Positions 1 through 7,292 of a stretch of 12,173 bases of DNA are shown piece after piece (the first letter of the stretch is position 1; every line of letters begins with the position of its first letter). Where the stretch lies: positions 1 through 12,173 of the forward strand of contig JACCZI010000051.1 in NCBI GenBank assembly GCA_013696015.1. Direction: 5' to 3'. The notes under the pieces are model-generated. The model worked only from the letters and a program-made list of their open reading frames with translations. It searched no databases and was not told the DNA's origin. This DNA comes from Nocardioidaceae bacterium (GTDB lineage: Bacteria; Actinomycetota; Actinomycetes; Propionibacteriales; Nocardioidaceae). A program made the position numbers and the translations under genes.

Positions 1-296
1 TTGGTGTCCTTGGCGAGGTCTCGTACGGCTTCTGCCCGGCCGGTCCGGTACGCCTGTAGGCACGGGCCCTCGTGGAGCTCGAGTTGCACATCTTCGATAC
101 GACGGATCCGGGCGTCGCTGGCCGCGATGAAGTGGTGCTCCCATTCGTTCTTCATCAACAAGACGCCGGCGCCCGTGACCGGAATGATTTCGATGACGCG
201 GTTGACCAGGTGATCGAGTATCTGTTCGATGGAGAAGTCGGCGGTCAGCGTCCGCGCAAAGTCGGCCAACACTGCGGCAAGTCGTCCCTCGTCCAC
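1..296 (-). CDS. GAF-domain sensor protein, N-terminal 98 residues (truncated by window start)
   Basis: This frame was read by hand from a GTG at 294-296 and stays open to the window edge, giving 98 residues. It has the look of an actinobacterial GAF domain: an N-terminal helix (LADFARTLTADFSIEQILDH), then PVTGAGVLLMKN, and the HEGPCLQAYRTG motif around residues 75-86. GAF domains bind small ligands or mediate dimerisation in cytoplasmic signalling proteins. The start is supported by a GGGG ribosome-binding stretch about five bases upstream, inside the stop region of the preceding gene. Only 8 bases separate it from the GAF-ANTAR gene upstream, so the two are probably co-transcribed. The visible part is similar to the first part of that neighbour, suggesting a diverged tandem duplicate. 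Whether it also ends in an ANTAR domain, or in a phosphatase or cyclase domain, lies outside the window. No stop is visible in the frame. Confidence 0.85.
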   Translation of the reverse strand, partial: MDEGRLAAVLADFARTLTADFSIEQILDHLVNRVIEIIPVTGAGVLLMKNEWEHHFIAASDARIRRIEDVQLELHEGPCLQAYRTGRAEAVRDLAKDT

Positions 297-304
297 GCGA
301 ACCC

Positions 305-1114
305 CTAGCCCCAGAGGAACTGTCGCCAGGGTCTGGGGCGACTCAAAGTTACGTGCAAAAAATACCACCGGTTTGGCACCTGCGGCACAACGACACGCTG
401 ATGTGGCGACCGGTCGATGGCCTCACCGAGTACGAGACAAGCGAAATCGGACAACCGCACACGGCGGGCGCGGGCGGTGTTCCGCAGCAGCTGGAATGCG
501 CTCTCGACGTCCATTCTGTTGCGCTCCGCCAGCACTCCGGTTGCCTGTTCGATGACGACCCGACTGTTGAGGGCAGTCTGCAGCTGCTGAGCCAACTCCT
601 CGCGACGCTGGACGCTCCGCTGCTGCAGCAGACCGATCGTGGCCACATCGGCTAGAGCCTGTCCCAGCAGGTGGTCGGCGGGCTGGAGCGGCCTTGGGCG
701 TTCACTGAACATGTTGAGAGCACCGATGGTCTCGTCGCGCCACCGCAGTGGAAGAGCTACGACCGACCGAAAACCGGCTGCGCGAGCCTTGGCTGCGAAA
801 CGAGGCCACCGGCTGTGGACGTCAGGCTCGCCGAGCCCGCCCTCCGAGACCGCGGTGCCCTGCGTGTAACAGTCGAGACCCGGCCCCTCGTCGTTCTGCA
901 GATCGAACAGCTCAAGCAATTCTGCTCGCTCAGTCGACGATGCGGTCACTCGAAGCCGACCTTCATGATCGGCGATCATCACTCCGGCCGCCGTCACGTT
1001 TAGCAGGGTGACGCAGTGTTCGGCCAGCACATGCATGTCGAAGTCGTCGAGCAAGGTGTCGGCGAGCGCGACGAAGGCCTCGGCCCACTGCAGTTCGCGA
1101 GGAACCTCGTCCAC
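305..1114 (-). CDS. GAF and ANTAR domain protein (putative RNA-binding transcription antitermination regulator)
   Basis: A 269-residue protein. Residues about 15-165 form a GAF sensory domain, with the hallmark NDEGPGLDCYTQG at 74-86 and the core strand GFRSVVALPLRW at 114-125. Residues about 172-235 form an ANTAR domain, recognised by ALNSRVVIEQATGVLAER (181-198) followed by AFQLLRNTARARRVRLSDFA. ANTAR proteins bind paired stem-loops in nascent mRNA and prevent transcription termination; GAF-ANTAR proteins are common in actinobacteria. The ligand and RNA targets cannot be read from this sequence. The GTG at 1112-1114 is the only possible start: an in-frame stop lies two codons upstream. A -35/-10 pair just upstream would place transcription start at or next to this codon, so the mRNA is probably leaderless. 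The C-terminal tail of about 35 residues past the ANTAR helices is rich in Trp and Arg and resembles nothing I recognise. It heads a pair with the partial GAF gene downstream. Confidence 0.92.
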   Translation of the reverse strand: MDEVPRELQWAEAFVALADTLLDDFDMHVLAEHCVTLLNVTAAGVMIADHEGRLRVTASSTERAELLELFDLQNDEGPGLDCYTQGTAVSEGGLGEPDVHSRWPRFAAKARAAGFRSVVALPLRWRDETIGALNMFSERPRPLQPADHLLGQALADVATIGLLQQRSVQRREELAQQLQTALNSRVVIEQATGVLAERNRMDVESAFQLLRNTARARRVRLSDFACLVLGEAIDRSPHQRVVVPQVPNRWYFLHVTLSRPRPWRQFLWG

Positions 1115-1365
1115 ACTTCACAGTAGATCGCGGTGGCCCCGACGTCACCCGTCCGCGCCGTCAACTGTGAGGCGGCCTCCGACCACATCGCTGGCCACGT
1201 CACCCCGCGCGCGGTCGGAGCGGTGCGCCAGCCACCGCGAGGTCGAGGTCTTGCAGCTCACCGGGTGTGTCACGGTAGCCGATGGCTGCGCCGCGGAACT
1301 GAGCGAGTCGTCGCCCATTGCGACGCGGCGCAGGATGTCGCGACCCAGCCGTCTGTTATCGCCGG
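1115..1365. other. Intergenic region, 251 bases, no convincing gene
   Basis: This gap lies between the S9 peptidase stop and the GAF-ANTAR start, both on the minus strand. Near its low-coordinate end it holds the GAF-ANTAR promoter. A minus-strand frame of 57 codons (1145-1318) is open but has no ribosome-binding site and no recognisable composition, so I do not call it. Immediately after the peptidase stop, AGCCG and CGGCT form a possible five-base-pair stem with an 11-base loop and no U-tract; it is a weak terminator candidate at best. I see nothing else in it. Confidence 0.5.
1120..1148 (-). promoter_or_regulatory. Promoter of the GAF-ANTAR gene
   Basis: On the minus strand, GTGACG (1143-1148, four of six matches to TTGACA) is followed after exactly 17 bases by TACTGT (1120-1125, fitting the actinobacterial TANNNT -10 box). 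The GTG start codon follows five bases later, so a normal initiation distance puts the transcript start at about 1113-1114, giving a leaderless mRNA. This is the best-formed promoter in the window, but it is a visual match only. Confidence 0.5.
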
Positions 1366-3483
1366 CTAGGCGCCGAGCGCGCTGCGCAGGAAATTCACCT
1401 GCAGCAGCTTGAGGTTCTCGGCGACCACCTCCTGCGGCGTCATGTGCGTCACACCGGTCAGCGGCAACACCGTGTGCGGGCGACCCGCGGCCAGCAGCGC
1501 CGACGACAGCCGCAGCGAGTGCGCCACCACGACGTTGTCGTCGACCATGCCGTGGATGATCATCAGTGGCCTTTCGAGCCGGTGGGCCAGCGGCAGCAGC
1601 GACGTCGCGTCGTACACCTTCGGCTGGGCGTCGGGGTGCCCGACATAGCGCTCGGTGTAGAACGTGTCGTACAGCCGCCAGTCGGACACCGGCGCGCCCG
1701 CCACCGCGGCGTGGAACACGTCCGGCCGGCAGAGCACGGCCAACGCGGCCAGATAGCCGCCGTACGACCACCCCGTGATGCCCACGCGGCCGGTGTCGAT
1801 GTCCTCGGGATACTCGGCAGCGACCGCCGCCAGCGCCTCGACCTGGTCGGCGAGTGTCACCTCGGCGATGACGTCGCGCACCGAGCGGTCCCAGGCAGGC
1901 CCGCGGGCCGGGGTGCCGCGACCGTCCGCGACGATCACGCAGAAGCCTTGGTCGGCCAGCCACTGCGACTCCAGGAACGCGCGTGACGCCGTCACGACCA
2001 TCTGGCCGTGCGGGCCGCCGTACGGATCCATGACCACCGGCAGCCGGCGCGAGCCGGGCTCGTGGTCGTGCGGAAAGAGCACCGCCGTGCGCAGCTCGCG
2101 TTCCCCGGCTCGCAGCAGCCGCACCTGCGGTCGGAAGCCCGCGTACACCTGGTGGTTGGCCAGCTCGGCGACCTCGGTCCCCTCTCGGTGCACGGACACG
2201 CGAACTCCGTCGGCGTCCAGCGCGCCACGCGTCACCACCGTGGTCCCGCCGGCCGATTCGCCGGTGTGCACGGCGACCCCCGCTGTCAGCTCGGTGACCG
2301 CGCCGGCGTACCCGATCCGTACCAGCTGCACCTCGGTGGGCTCGGTGGAGGCCGCGACCAGCACGCCGTCCTCGTCGATGCTCACGACACCTCGGACCTG
2401 CATGCCCACCGGGCTCACCGGTTCGCCGTCGATGAACACCCGCTTGGTGTCCTCGGAGTCCTCACAGGTGACCAACCGGCCACCGGAGCCGTACCCCGGT
2501 GCGCCTACGACGAGGTCGACCCAGACGTCGTCGCGCTGCTCGCGGACGACACGGGTGGCGCCGTTGCCGACATCGATCGCGAGCACCTGCGCGTGCTTCT
2601 GGTCGCGGCTCATCACTTGCACCAGCGGATCGCCGTGAGGCGTCCACGATGCCCGGGTGAAGTACGGGAACGCCGCCCGGTCCCACGCGACCTGCGACCG
2701 CGTGCCGTCGAGGCGGACGAGCCACAGCGTGACGTCGGCGTCCGGCGTACCGGCGGCCGGGTAGCGGTGGGCGACCGGCTCGCGGTCGGGGTTCGCGGGG
2801 TCAGCGACGTACCAGACCTGCACCGGGCTGTTGTCGTAGCGCTCGACGAGCAGCGAGTTCCCGTCGGGGGCCCACCAGTAGCCGCGGTCGCGGTCCATGT
2901 CCTCGGCCGCGACGAACTCCGCCTGACCCCAGACAACCTCGTCACCGTCGGGCTCGACCAGCACCCGCTCTTCGGCGCCATCGACCTCGACGACCCGCAG
3001 GGCACCCGATGAGGCGTACGCGATTCGGCGCCCGGTGGGGTCGAGCCGCGGGTCGATGACGGCGCCCACCGTGGGCAGCGCCCGCGCCGGCCCGTCGACG
3101 TCGAGGTCGACGACCCAAGCGCCTCCAGACAGGGCGAAGACCGCTGTCGCCGCGGCTTCGTCGGTGGCGTACGACACAATGCCAGCGCCGGACTCCCGGC
3201 TGCGTTCGCGCCGGGAGCGCTCCTCGGCCGACAGCTGCTCGCCGGCGTCACCGAGCAGCTGTGCGGGGTCTGCGACGAGGCGCTCCTTGCCGCTCACCAC
3301 GTCGTACGCCCACAACGCACCGGTGCGTGAGGTGCCGGACTCGGTGCGGACGAACAGCACCCGCTGCCCGTCCGGTGACACGGAGAACGTGCGCGGCACA
3401 CCGAGCGTGAAGCGCAACGTGCGCGCGAAGAGCCGGGGGAACGACGGCGCCTGCTCGTCGGCAGGCGGGAGGAGGTCGACCAT
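1366..3483 (-). CDS. S9 family serine peptidase, dipeptidyl-peptidase IV-like
   Basis: A 705-residue protein with an N-terminal beta-propeller (about residues 25-450) and a C-terminal alpha/beta-hydrolase peptidase domain (about 490-700). The expected catalytic triad is visible: Ser573 in GWSYGGY, Asp648 in HGMVDDNVVV and His680 in THMTP. The DPP-IV substrate-amine motif region is at EFVAAEDMDR (189-198), with Glu194-Asp195 where DPP-IV enzymes usually have Glu-Glu. Family members release N-terminal dipeptides or act as acyl-aminoacyl or oligopeptidases; the exact specificity is uncertain. There is no signal peptide, so it is probably cytoplasmic. The frame stays open further upstream, but that stretch runs antisense into mshB. 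The ATG at 3481-3483 is preceded by AGGA with seven bases of spacing, and the protein then begins with a typical family N-terminus. It is divergently arranged with mshB across 64 bases. I see no disruption. Confidence 0.93.
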   Translation of the reverse strand: MVDLLPPADEQAPSFPRLFARTLRFTLGVPRTFSVSPDGQRVLFVRTESGTSRTGALWAYDVVSGKERLVADPAQLLGDAGEQLSAEERSRRERSRESGAGIVSYATDEAAATAVFALSGGAWVVDLDVDGPARALPTVGAVIDPRLDPTGRRIAYASSGALRVVEVDGAEERVLVEPDGDEVVWGQAEFVAAEDMDRDRGYWWAPDGNSLLVERYDNSPVQVWYVADPANPDREPVAHRYPAAGTPDADVTLWLVRLDGTRSQVAWDRAAFPYFTRASWTPHGDPLVQVMSRDQKHAQVLAIDVGNGATRVVREQRDDVWVDLVVGAPGYGSGGRLVTCEDSEDTKRVFIDGEPVSPVGMQVRGVVSIDEDGVLVAASTEPTEVQLVRIGYAGAVTELTAGVAVHTGESAGGTTVVTRGALDADGVRVSVHREGTEVAELANHQVYAGFRPQVRLLRAGERELRTAVLFPHDHEPGSRRLPVVMDPYGGPHGQMVVTASRAFLESQWLADQGFCVIVADGRGTPARGPAWDRSVRDVIAEVTLADQVEALAAVAAEYPEDIDTGRVGITGWSYGGYLAALAVLCRPDVFHAAVAGAPVSDWRLYDTFYTERYVGHPDAQPKVYDATSLLPLAHRLERPLMIIHGMVDDNVVVAHSLRLSSALLAAGRPHTVLPLTGVTHMTPQEVVAENLKLLQVNFLRSALGA

Positions 3484-3535
3484 GCGCCGATCCTGCCACC
3501 CGCCGTGCGGACTCCTGATGCCGCCGGCGTCACCG

Positions 3536-3541
3536 TAACCT
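3536..3541 (+). promoter_or_regulatory. Possible -10 box of mshB (leaderless)
   Basis: TAACCT fits the actinobacterial TANNNT -10 consensus and lies six bases before the mshB ATG, so transcription would start at or beside the start codon. There is no ribosome-binding site before this ATG, which agrees with a leaderless message. No clear -35 box is visible at the 16-18 base distance. Confidence 0.35.
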
Positions 3542-3547
3542 TGACAT

Positions 3548-4471
3548 ATGCCCGACGCCCTTCCGTCCCGGCGGCTGCTTGCGGTGCACGCCCACCCCGA
3601 CGACGAGACGATCACCAACGGCGCCACGATGGCGAAGTACGTCGCCGAGGGCGCCGCGGTGACGCTGGTGATGTGCACGCTCGGTGAGGAGGGCGAGGTG
3701 CTCGTCCCGGAGCTTGCCCACCTGGCGTCAGACCGGGAGGACTGCCTCGGCCAGCACCGCATCGGCGAGCTGGCGCAGGCGATGAAGACGCTCGGTGTCA
3801 CCGATCACCGCTTCCTGGGCGGCCCCGGCCGGTTCCGCGACTCGGGCATGGCTTATGCCGCAGACGGCAGCGCCACGGCGCTCGCGACGGTCCGTGACGA
3901 CACCTTCTGGCGGGCCGACCTGCGGGAGGCGTCCGACCTGCTCGTCGAGGTGATCCGCGAGACCCGACCGCAGGTGCTGCTGACGTACGACGAGCAGGGC
4001 GGGTACGGGCACCCCGACCATGTCCAGGCGCACCGGGTCGCGACGTACGCGACGGCCTTGGCTGCAGTGGCTACGTACCGCCCCGAGCTCGGTGGGGCCT
4101 GGGACGTGCCGAAGGTCTACTGGGGCGCGATGTCGGAGTCGCTGTTGCGCGACGGGCTGCGACAGCTGCGGGCGGCGGGTGACACGACGACGTTCGAGGG
4201 CATGGACCCGGACGGGCCGCTGCCGGCGTTCGCGGTGTCCGATGACGCGCTAACGGCCGGCATCGACGGGCACGACCATGTCGAGGCGAAGCTCGACGCC
4301 ATGCGGGCGCACGCCACGCAGATCGCCGTCGACGGACCGTTCTTCGCGCTGTCCAACAATCTGGGCAATGTCGTGTGGGCCCGCGAGTTCTACCGGATCG
4401 CCAAGGGCGTTCCCGGTCCGGTCGACCCGGACACCGGCCTCGAGCCGGATCTGTTCGCGGGCCTCGGCTGA
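3548..4471 (+). CDS. mshB: N-acetyl-1-D-myo-inositol-2-amino-2-deoxy-alpha-D-glucopyranoside deacetylase (MshB)
   Basis: A 307-residue zinc deacetylase of the LmbE/PIG-L family. It removes the acetyl group from GlcNAc-inositol to give GlcN-inositol, the substrate for MshC in mycothiol synthesis; it acts in the cytoplasm. The signature HAHPDDE occupies residues 14-20: His16 and Asp19 are the expected zinc ligands and Asp18 the catalytic base. GGYGHPDH (151-158) supplies His155 and the third zinc ligand, His158. CTLGEEGEV (43-51) and the LGGPGRFRDSGMA stretch (about 90-102) closely match the M. tuberculosis enzyme as I remember it, and the length is normal. The paralogous mycothiol S-conjugate amidase (Mca) is the main alternative; the adjacent small membrane gene favours MshB. 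It is first in a four-gene plus-strand run, divergent from the S9 peptidase, and probably leaderless. Confidence 0.95.
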   Translation: MPDALPSRRLLAVHAHPDDETITNGATMAKYVAEGAAVTLVMCTLGEEGEVLVPELAHLASDREDCLGQHRIGELAQAMKTLGVTDHRFLGGPGRFRDSGMAYAADGSATALATVRDDTFWRADLREASDLLVEVIRETRPQVLLTYDEQGGYGHPDHVQAHRVATYATALAAVATYRPELGGAWDVPKVYWGAMSESLLRDGLRQLRAAGDTTTFEGMDPDGPLPAFAVSDDALTAGIDGHDHVEAKLDAMRAHATQIAVDGPFFALSNNLGNVVWAREFYRIAKGVPGPVDPDTGLEPDLFAGLG

Positions 4472-4495
4472 GCTGCCGGGCGGCCGCGCACCGAC

Positions 4496-4891
4496 ATGGG
4501 GAGGTCGAGCGGGGCCCTAGCGACCGTGCTCGTGGTCTCGGCGTCGCTCCTGCTCGGTGTCGGGGTCGGGTTCGCCGGTCTGCTGGCGCACCGCCATGCG
4601 GTGCGGTCCGACGGTGTGGCGCTGCCCTGGGGGCTGGTGCTGTCCCTCGCCACCGTCTACGCGGTGATCACCGCCCTGGCAGTGACCCCCGGCGGCGTAC
4701 GCAGCGCCGCCGGTTGCGGGGCCGGGTGGCTGCTGTTCGTCCTGGTGGCGCAGCGAACCCGGCCCGAGGGCGACTACCTCGTCGCCGGGGACGGCCTGGG
4801 CATCGGCTTCGTGCTGGGTGGGATGGTCGTCGTCGCTGCTGCCGTGGTGCGCTGCGTGGCACGGGCGAGCCGAGCGCCGGGCGTGCCATGA
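4496..4891 (+). CDS. Small four-helix membrane protein, DUF6113-like, downstream of mshB
   Basis: A 131-residue hydrophobic protein with four predicted membrane segments, at about residues 7-30, 42-63, 70-87 and 100-122. The second half contains the hydrophilic loop QRTRPEGDYLVAGD between helices 3 and 4, a motif I associate with the actinobacterial DUF6113 family often found right after mshB. No enzymatic residues can be recognised and the function is unknown; position alone would suggest a link with mycothiol metabolism or with the next genes. It starts 24 bases after the mshB stop without a clear ribosome-binding site, so the exact start is less certain. Its TGA overlaps the ATG of the flavin reductase gene (ATGA), indicating translational coupling. 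Confidence 0.8.
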   Translation: MGRSSGALATVLVVSASLLLGVGVGFAGLLAHRHAVRSDGVALPWGLVLSLATVYAVITALAVTPGGVRSAAGCGAGWLLFVLVAQRTRPEGDYLVAGDGLGIGFVLGGMVVVAAAVVRCVARASRAPGVP

Positions 4892-5496
4892 CCCCGCGGC
4901 TGGACCAGCAGTCCTTTCGTCAGGCCCTGGGCCGTTTCGCCAGTGGCGTAACAGTTGTGACGACGGTCATCAACGGCGAGGACCATGCGATCACCGCCAG
5001 CGCCTTCTCCTCCGTCTCACTCGACCCGCCACTGGTGCTGGTCTGCGTCGATCACAAGAACCGGTTCCACCCGGCCGTGCTCGCTTCCGGTACGTGGGCG
5101 GTGTCGGTGCTGGCCGAGCCGGCGCAGGGCGCCGCCACTCGGTTCGCGACCCGGGGCCGGCCGCTGGAGGGGCAGCTCGACAAGGTCGAGCACCGCCGGG
5201 GGGCGCTCACCGGGGCCGCCCTGGTTGGGGCTGCCCTGGCATGGTTGGAGTGCCGGACCACGCAGGTTCATGCCGCTGGCGACCACACGATCGTGGTCGG
5301 AGAGGTGATCTGGGCGCAGGTGACCGACGACACCGACGATCCGCTGCTGTACTACCGCTCGCACTATGCCGCCCTGCTGCACTCGGCTGCGAGCGAGAAG
5401 TCCATGCTGGCGCTTCGCGACTCGATCGTCGAGGATGCCGGCGTACCACTGCCGGAGCTCCGCCGAGAGGCAGGGGAAACTCGCGTCGATGAGTGA
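4888..5496 (+). CDS. Flavin reductase family protein (FMN-binding split-barrel)
   Basis: A 202-residue protein of the flavin_Reduct family, which includes NAD(P)H:FMN oxidoreductase components of two-component monooxygenases. Residues 10-31 contain the family start (RQALGRFASGVTVVTT). The flavin-binding strand-loop follows at about 34-55 (AITASAFSSVSLDPPLVLVC), with NRFHPAVLASGTWAVSVLA after it. The region around 115-160 (LAWLECRTTQVHAAGDHTIVVGEV) completes the barrel. The last 40 residues, after the DDPLLYYRSHYAAL motif, form a helical tail. The electron acceptor or partner oxygenase is not encoded here. The ATG is fixed by the four-base overlap with the previous gene. The last eight bases overlap the start of the vanW gene, so at least these three genes are one transcription unit. 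Confidence 0.9.
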   Translation: MTPRLDQQSFRQALGRFASGVTVVTTVINGEDHAITASAFSSVSLDPPLVLVCVDHKNRFHPAVLASGTWAVSVLAEPAQGAATRFATRGRPLEGQLDKVEHRRGALTGAALVGAALAWLECRTTQVHAAGDHTIVVGEVIWAQVTDDTDDPLLYYRSHYAALLHSAASEKSMLALRDSIVEDAGVPLPELRREAGETRVDE

Positions 5497-7195
5497 CACC
5501 AACACGGACCGCCGCGGTGTCCTCCTGGCACTTGCGGGTGTCGGCGTGCTGCTGGGCGCGTTGTACCTCGCCGGCTACTTCCTGCTCGGCGAACGCGTCC
5601 CCTCCGGCGTCGAGGTGGCTCGGGTCGACATCGGCGGCCTGACGCCGCAGGCGGCCGAGGACCGGCTACGCCGTGAGCTGGCACCCCGCGCCGACGACCC
5701 GCTGCGGGTGACCTATGAGGCGCAGACGTACCAGATCGACCCGGCGCAGGCCGGCCTGTCGTTCGACGTCGAAGCGACCGTGGCCGAGGCCGGTGGCGGA
5801 CGCACCTGGGATCCGCGGCAGATGGTGCAGGTGCTCGTCGGGGACGATGACGTCGACCCGGTCATCGAGGTCGACGACGACGCCTTGCAGGCCGCAATCG
5901 AGCAGGTTGCCGCGCAGGTCGCGAGCGATCCGGTCGAACCCGCCGTGACGTTTACCGCGAAGGGCGAACAGGAGGTCGTCCATCCCCGGGACGGGGTGAC
6001 CATCGACCTGGACGGGACTCGGGAGGCGCTGCTGGCGGCCTACCTCCGCGAGGAGACGCCGGTCGCGCTGCTCTCCCGTCGGGTCCGCCCGCAGGTCGAC
6101 GAGGCGCAGCTGCAGAGCGCACTGGACGCCTTCGCGACGCCGGCGGTGGCGGCACCGGTGACGCTGGACCTGCCGGAGGGGGCCGCGAAGCTGCCGGTGT
6201 CGACGTACGCGCCGGCCTTGAGCCTGACCGTGGCGGACGGGGAGCTGACCCCGCGGCTCGACACCGGCGTGCTCGGCCAACGGCTCCGGGAGCTGATCGT
6301 GCGCCTCGGCAGCTCGCCGCGCGACGCCACAGTCGTGCTGCGCAAGGGCCAACCGGTCGTGGTGCCCGACCGGCCCGGTGTCCGGCTCGACGCCGGCAAG
6401 GTCGCCGACGCGCTGCTGCCGGTGCTCGCCGAGACCGGACCGGACCGACGCGTCAAGGTGGGGGTGACGACGGCCCAGGCCGACTTCACGACCGAGGACG
6501 CACGGGCGCTGAAGATCCGCGAGCCGGTGAGCAGCTTCGTGACGTACTACCCAGATGCTGACTACCGCAACATCAACCAGGGCAGGGCTGCTGAGCTCAT
6601 CAACGGAACCGTACTCATGCCCGGTGACACCTTCTCGTTCAACGACACCGTGGGGGAGCGCACCCGGGCGAACGGCTTCGTCGTCGGTTTCGTGATCAGC
6701 AACGGCGCCTTTGCCGAAGATCTCGGCGGTGGCGTCTCGCAGGTGGTCACGACGACGTTCAACGCCGCGTTCTTCGCCGGGCTCAAAGACGTGGCGCACA
6801 CGCCGCACAGCTTCTACATCGACCGCTACCCGGTGGGCCGCGAGGCGACGGTCGCGTGGCCCGACATCGACCTGCGCTTCAAGAACACGACTCCGTACGG
6901 TGTGCTCATCGAGGCGTGGGTGGTGCCGTCGACCCCGTCGAGCTCGGGCGAGATGCACGTGCGGATGTGGAGCACGAAGTATTGGGACGTCCGTGCCGGG
7001 GTCTCGGAGCGCACCAACGCCACCTCGCCGGGCGTGCGCTACGACAGCTCCGCCGGCTGCGTGTCGCAGGTGGGGGTGTCCGGCTTCGACATCGACGTCT
7101 ACCGGTTCTTCCGCCGGGCCGGGTCGGACCAGCTGGTGCGCCGGGAGACCATGCATACGACGTATCTCCCCGCCGACACCGTCAACTGCACCTGA
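5489..7195 (+). CDS. VanW family protein with N-terminal membrane anchor and peptidoglycan-binding-like repeats
   Basis: A 568-residue protein. Residues 1-9 are polar and residues 11-33 form one transmembrane segment (VLLALAGVGVLLGALYLAGY), so most of the protein is probably extracytoplasmic. Two PG_binding_4-type domains follow (about 35-170 and 190-330), the first opening with SGVEVARVDIGGLTPQAAEDRL. The VanW domain spans about 345-478: VSSFVTYYPDADYRNIN, PGDTFSFNDTVGERT and LGGGVSQVVTTTFNAAF are all present and intact. A C-terminal tail carries two cysteines (in AGCVSQ and VNCT) that could form a disulfide outside the cell. VanW proteins occur in some vancomycin-resistance clusters but have no proven enzymatic role; this solitary copy is not evidence of resistance. 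The ATG at 5489 overlaps the previous gene by eight bases and is preceded by AGGGGAAA about nine bases upstream. A cell-envelope role is inferred. Confidence 0.9.
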   Translation: MSDTNTDRRGVLLALAGVGVLLGALYLAGYFLLGERVPSGVEVARVDIGGLTPQAAEDRLRRELAPRADDPLRVTYEAQTYQIDPAQAGLSFDVEATVAEAGGGRTWDPRQMVQVLVGDDDVDPVIEVDDDALQAAIEQVAAQVASDPVEPAVTFTAKGEQEVVHPRDGVTIDLDGTREALLAAYLREETPVALLSRRVRPQVDEAQLQSALDAFATPAVAAPVTLDLPEGAAKLPVSTYAPALSLTVADGELTPRLDTGVLGQRLRELIVRLGSSPRDATVVLRKGQPVVVPDRPGVRLDAGKVADALLPVLAETGPDRRVKVGVTTAQADFTTEDARALKIREPVSSFVTYYPDADYRNINQGRAAELINGTVLMPGDTFSFNDTVGERTRANGFVVGFVISNGAFAEDLGGGVSQVVTTTFNAAFFAGLKDVAHTPHSFYIDRYPVGREATVAWPDIDLRFKNTTPYGVLIEAWVVPSTPSSSGEMHVRMWSTKYWDVRAGVSERTNATSPGVRYDSSAGCVSQVGVSGFDIDVYRFFRRAGSDQLVRRETMHTTYLPADTVNCT

Positions 7196-7292
7196 CGCCG
7201 GCGCTCGCGATCCACCGTCCCCTGGCGCGCCAATCCGCCGCCGCTGGGCATCATGAGCGGATCTCCCGACATTCAGGTCGTGTCCGCGACTG
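7196..7292. other. Convergent intergenic gap between vanW and the GNAT gene
   Basis: These 97 bases separate two converging stop codons. They contain a 10-base perfect palindrome, TGGCGCGCCA (7223-7232). There is also a weak two-part stem: GCGGA at 7257-7261 with TCCGC at 7283-7287, enclosing CGAC/GTCG. Neither is followed by a T-tract, so I do not call an intrinsic terminator. Confidence 0.4.

Noticed and set aside
1145..1318. 57-codon minus-strand frame in the gap before the GAF-ANTAR gene
   Set aside because: It has no ribosome-binding site, no recognisable features, and ends within the promoter; it could equally be chance.
2008..3012. 334-codon plus-strand open frame inside the S9 peptidase gene
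   Set aside because: It is low-complexity, rich in Arg, Val, Asp and His, shows no domain, and lies opposite an intact propeller domain.
3484..3801. 106-codon upstream extension of the S9 peptidase frame
   Set aside because: It overlaps the N-terminus of mshB, including its catalytic HPDD motif; the ATG at 3483 has a ribosome-binding site and gives a normal-length protein.
5489..7195. VanW as evidence of vancomycin resistance
   Set aside because: No vanH, vanA or vanX homologue is present; solitary VanW proteins are common in actinobacteria and not tied to resistance.
7223..7232. Palindrome TGGCGCGCCA as a terminator
   Set aside because: It has no loop or T-tract, and such GC palindromes are expected by chance in this base composition.
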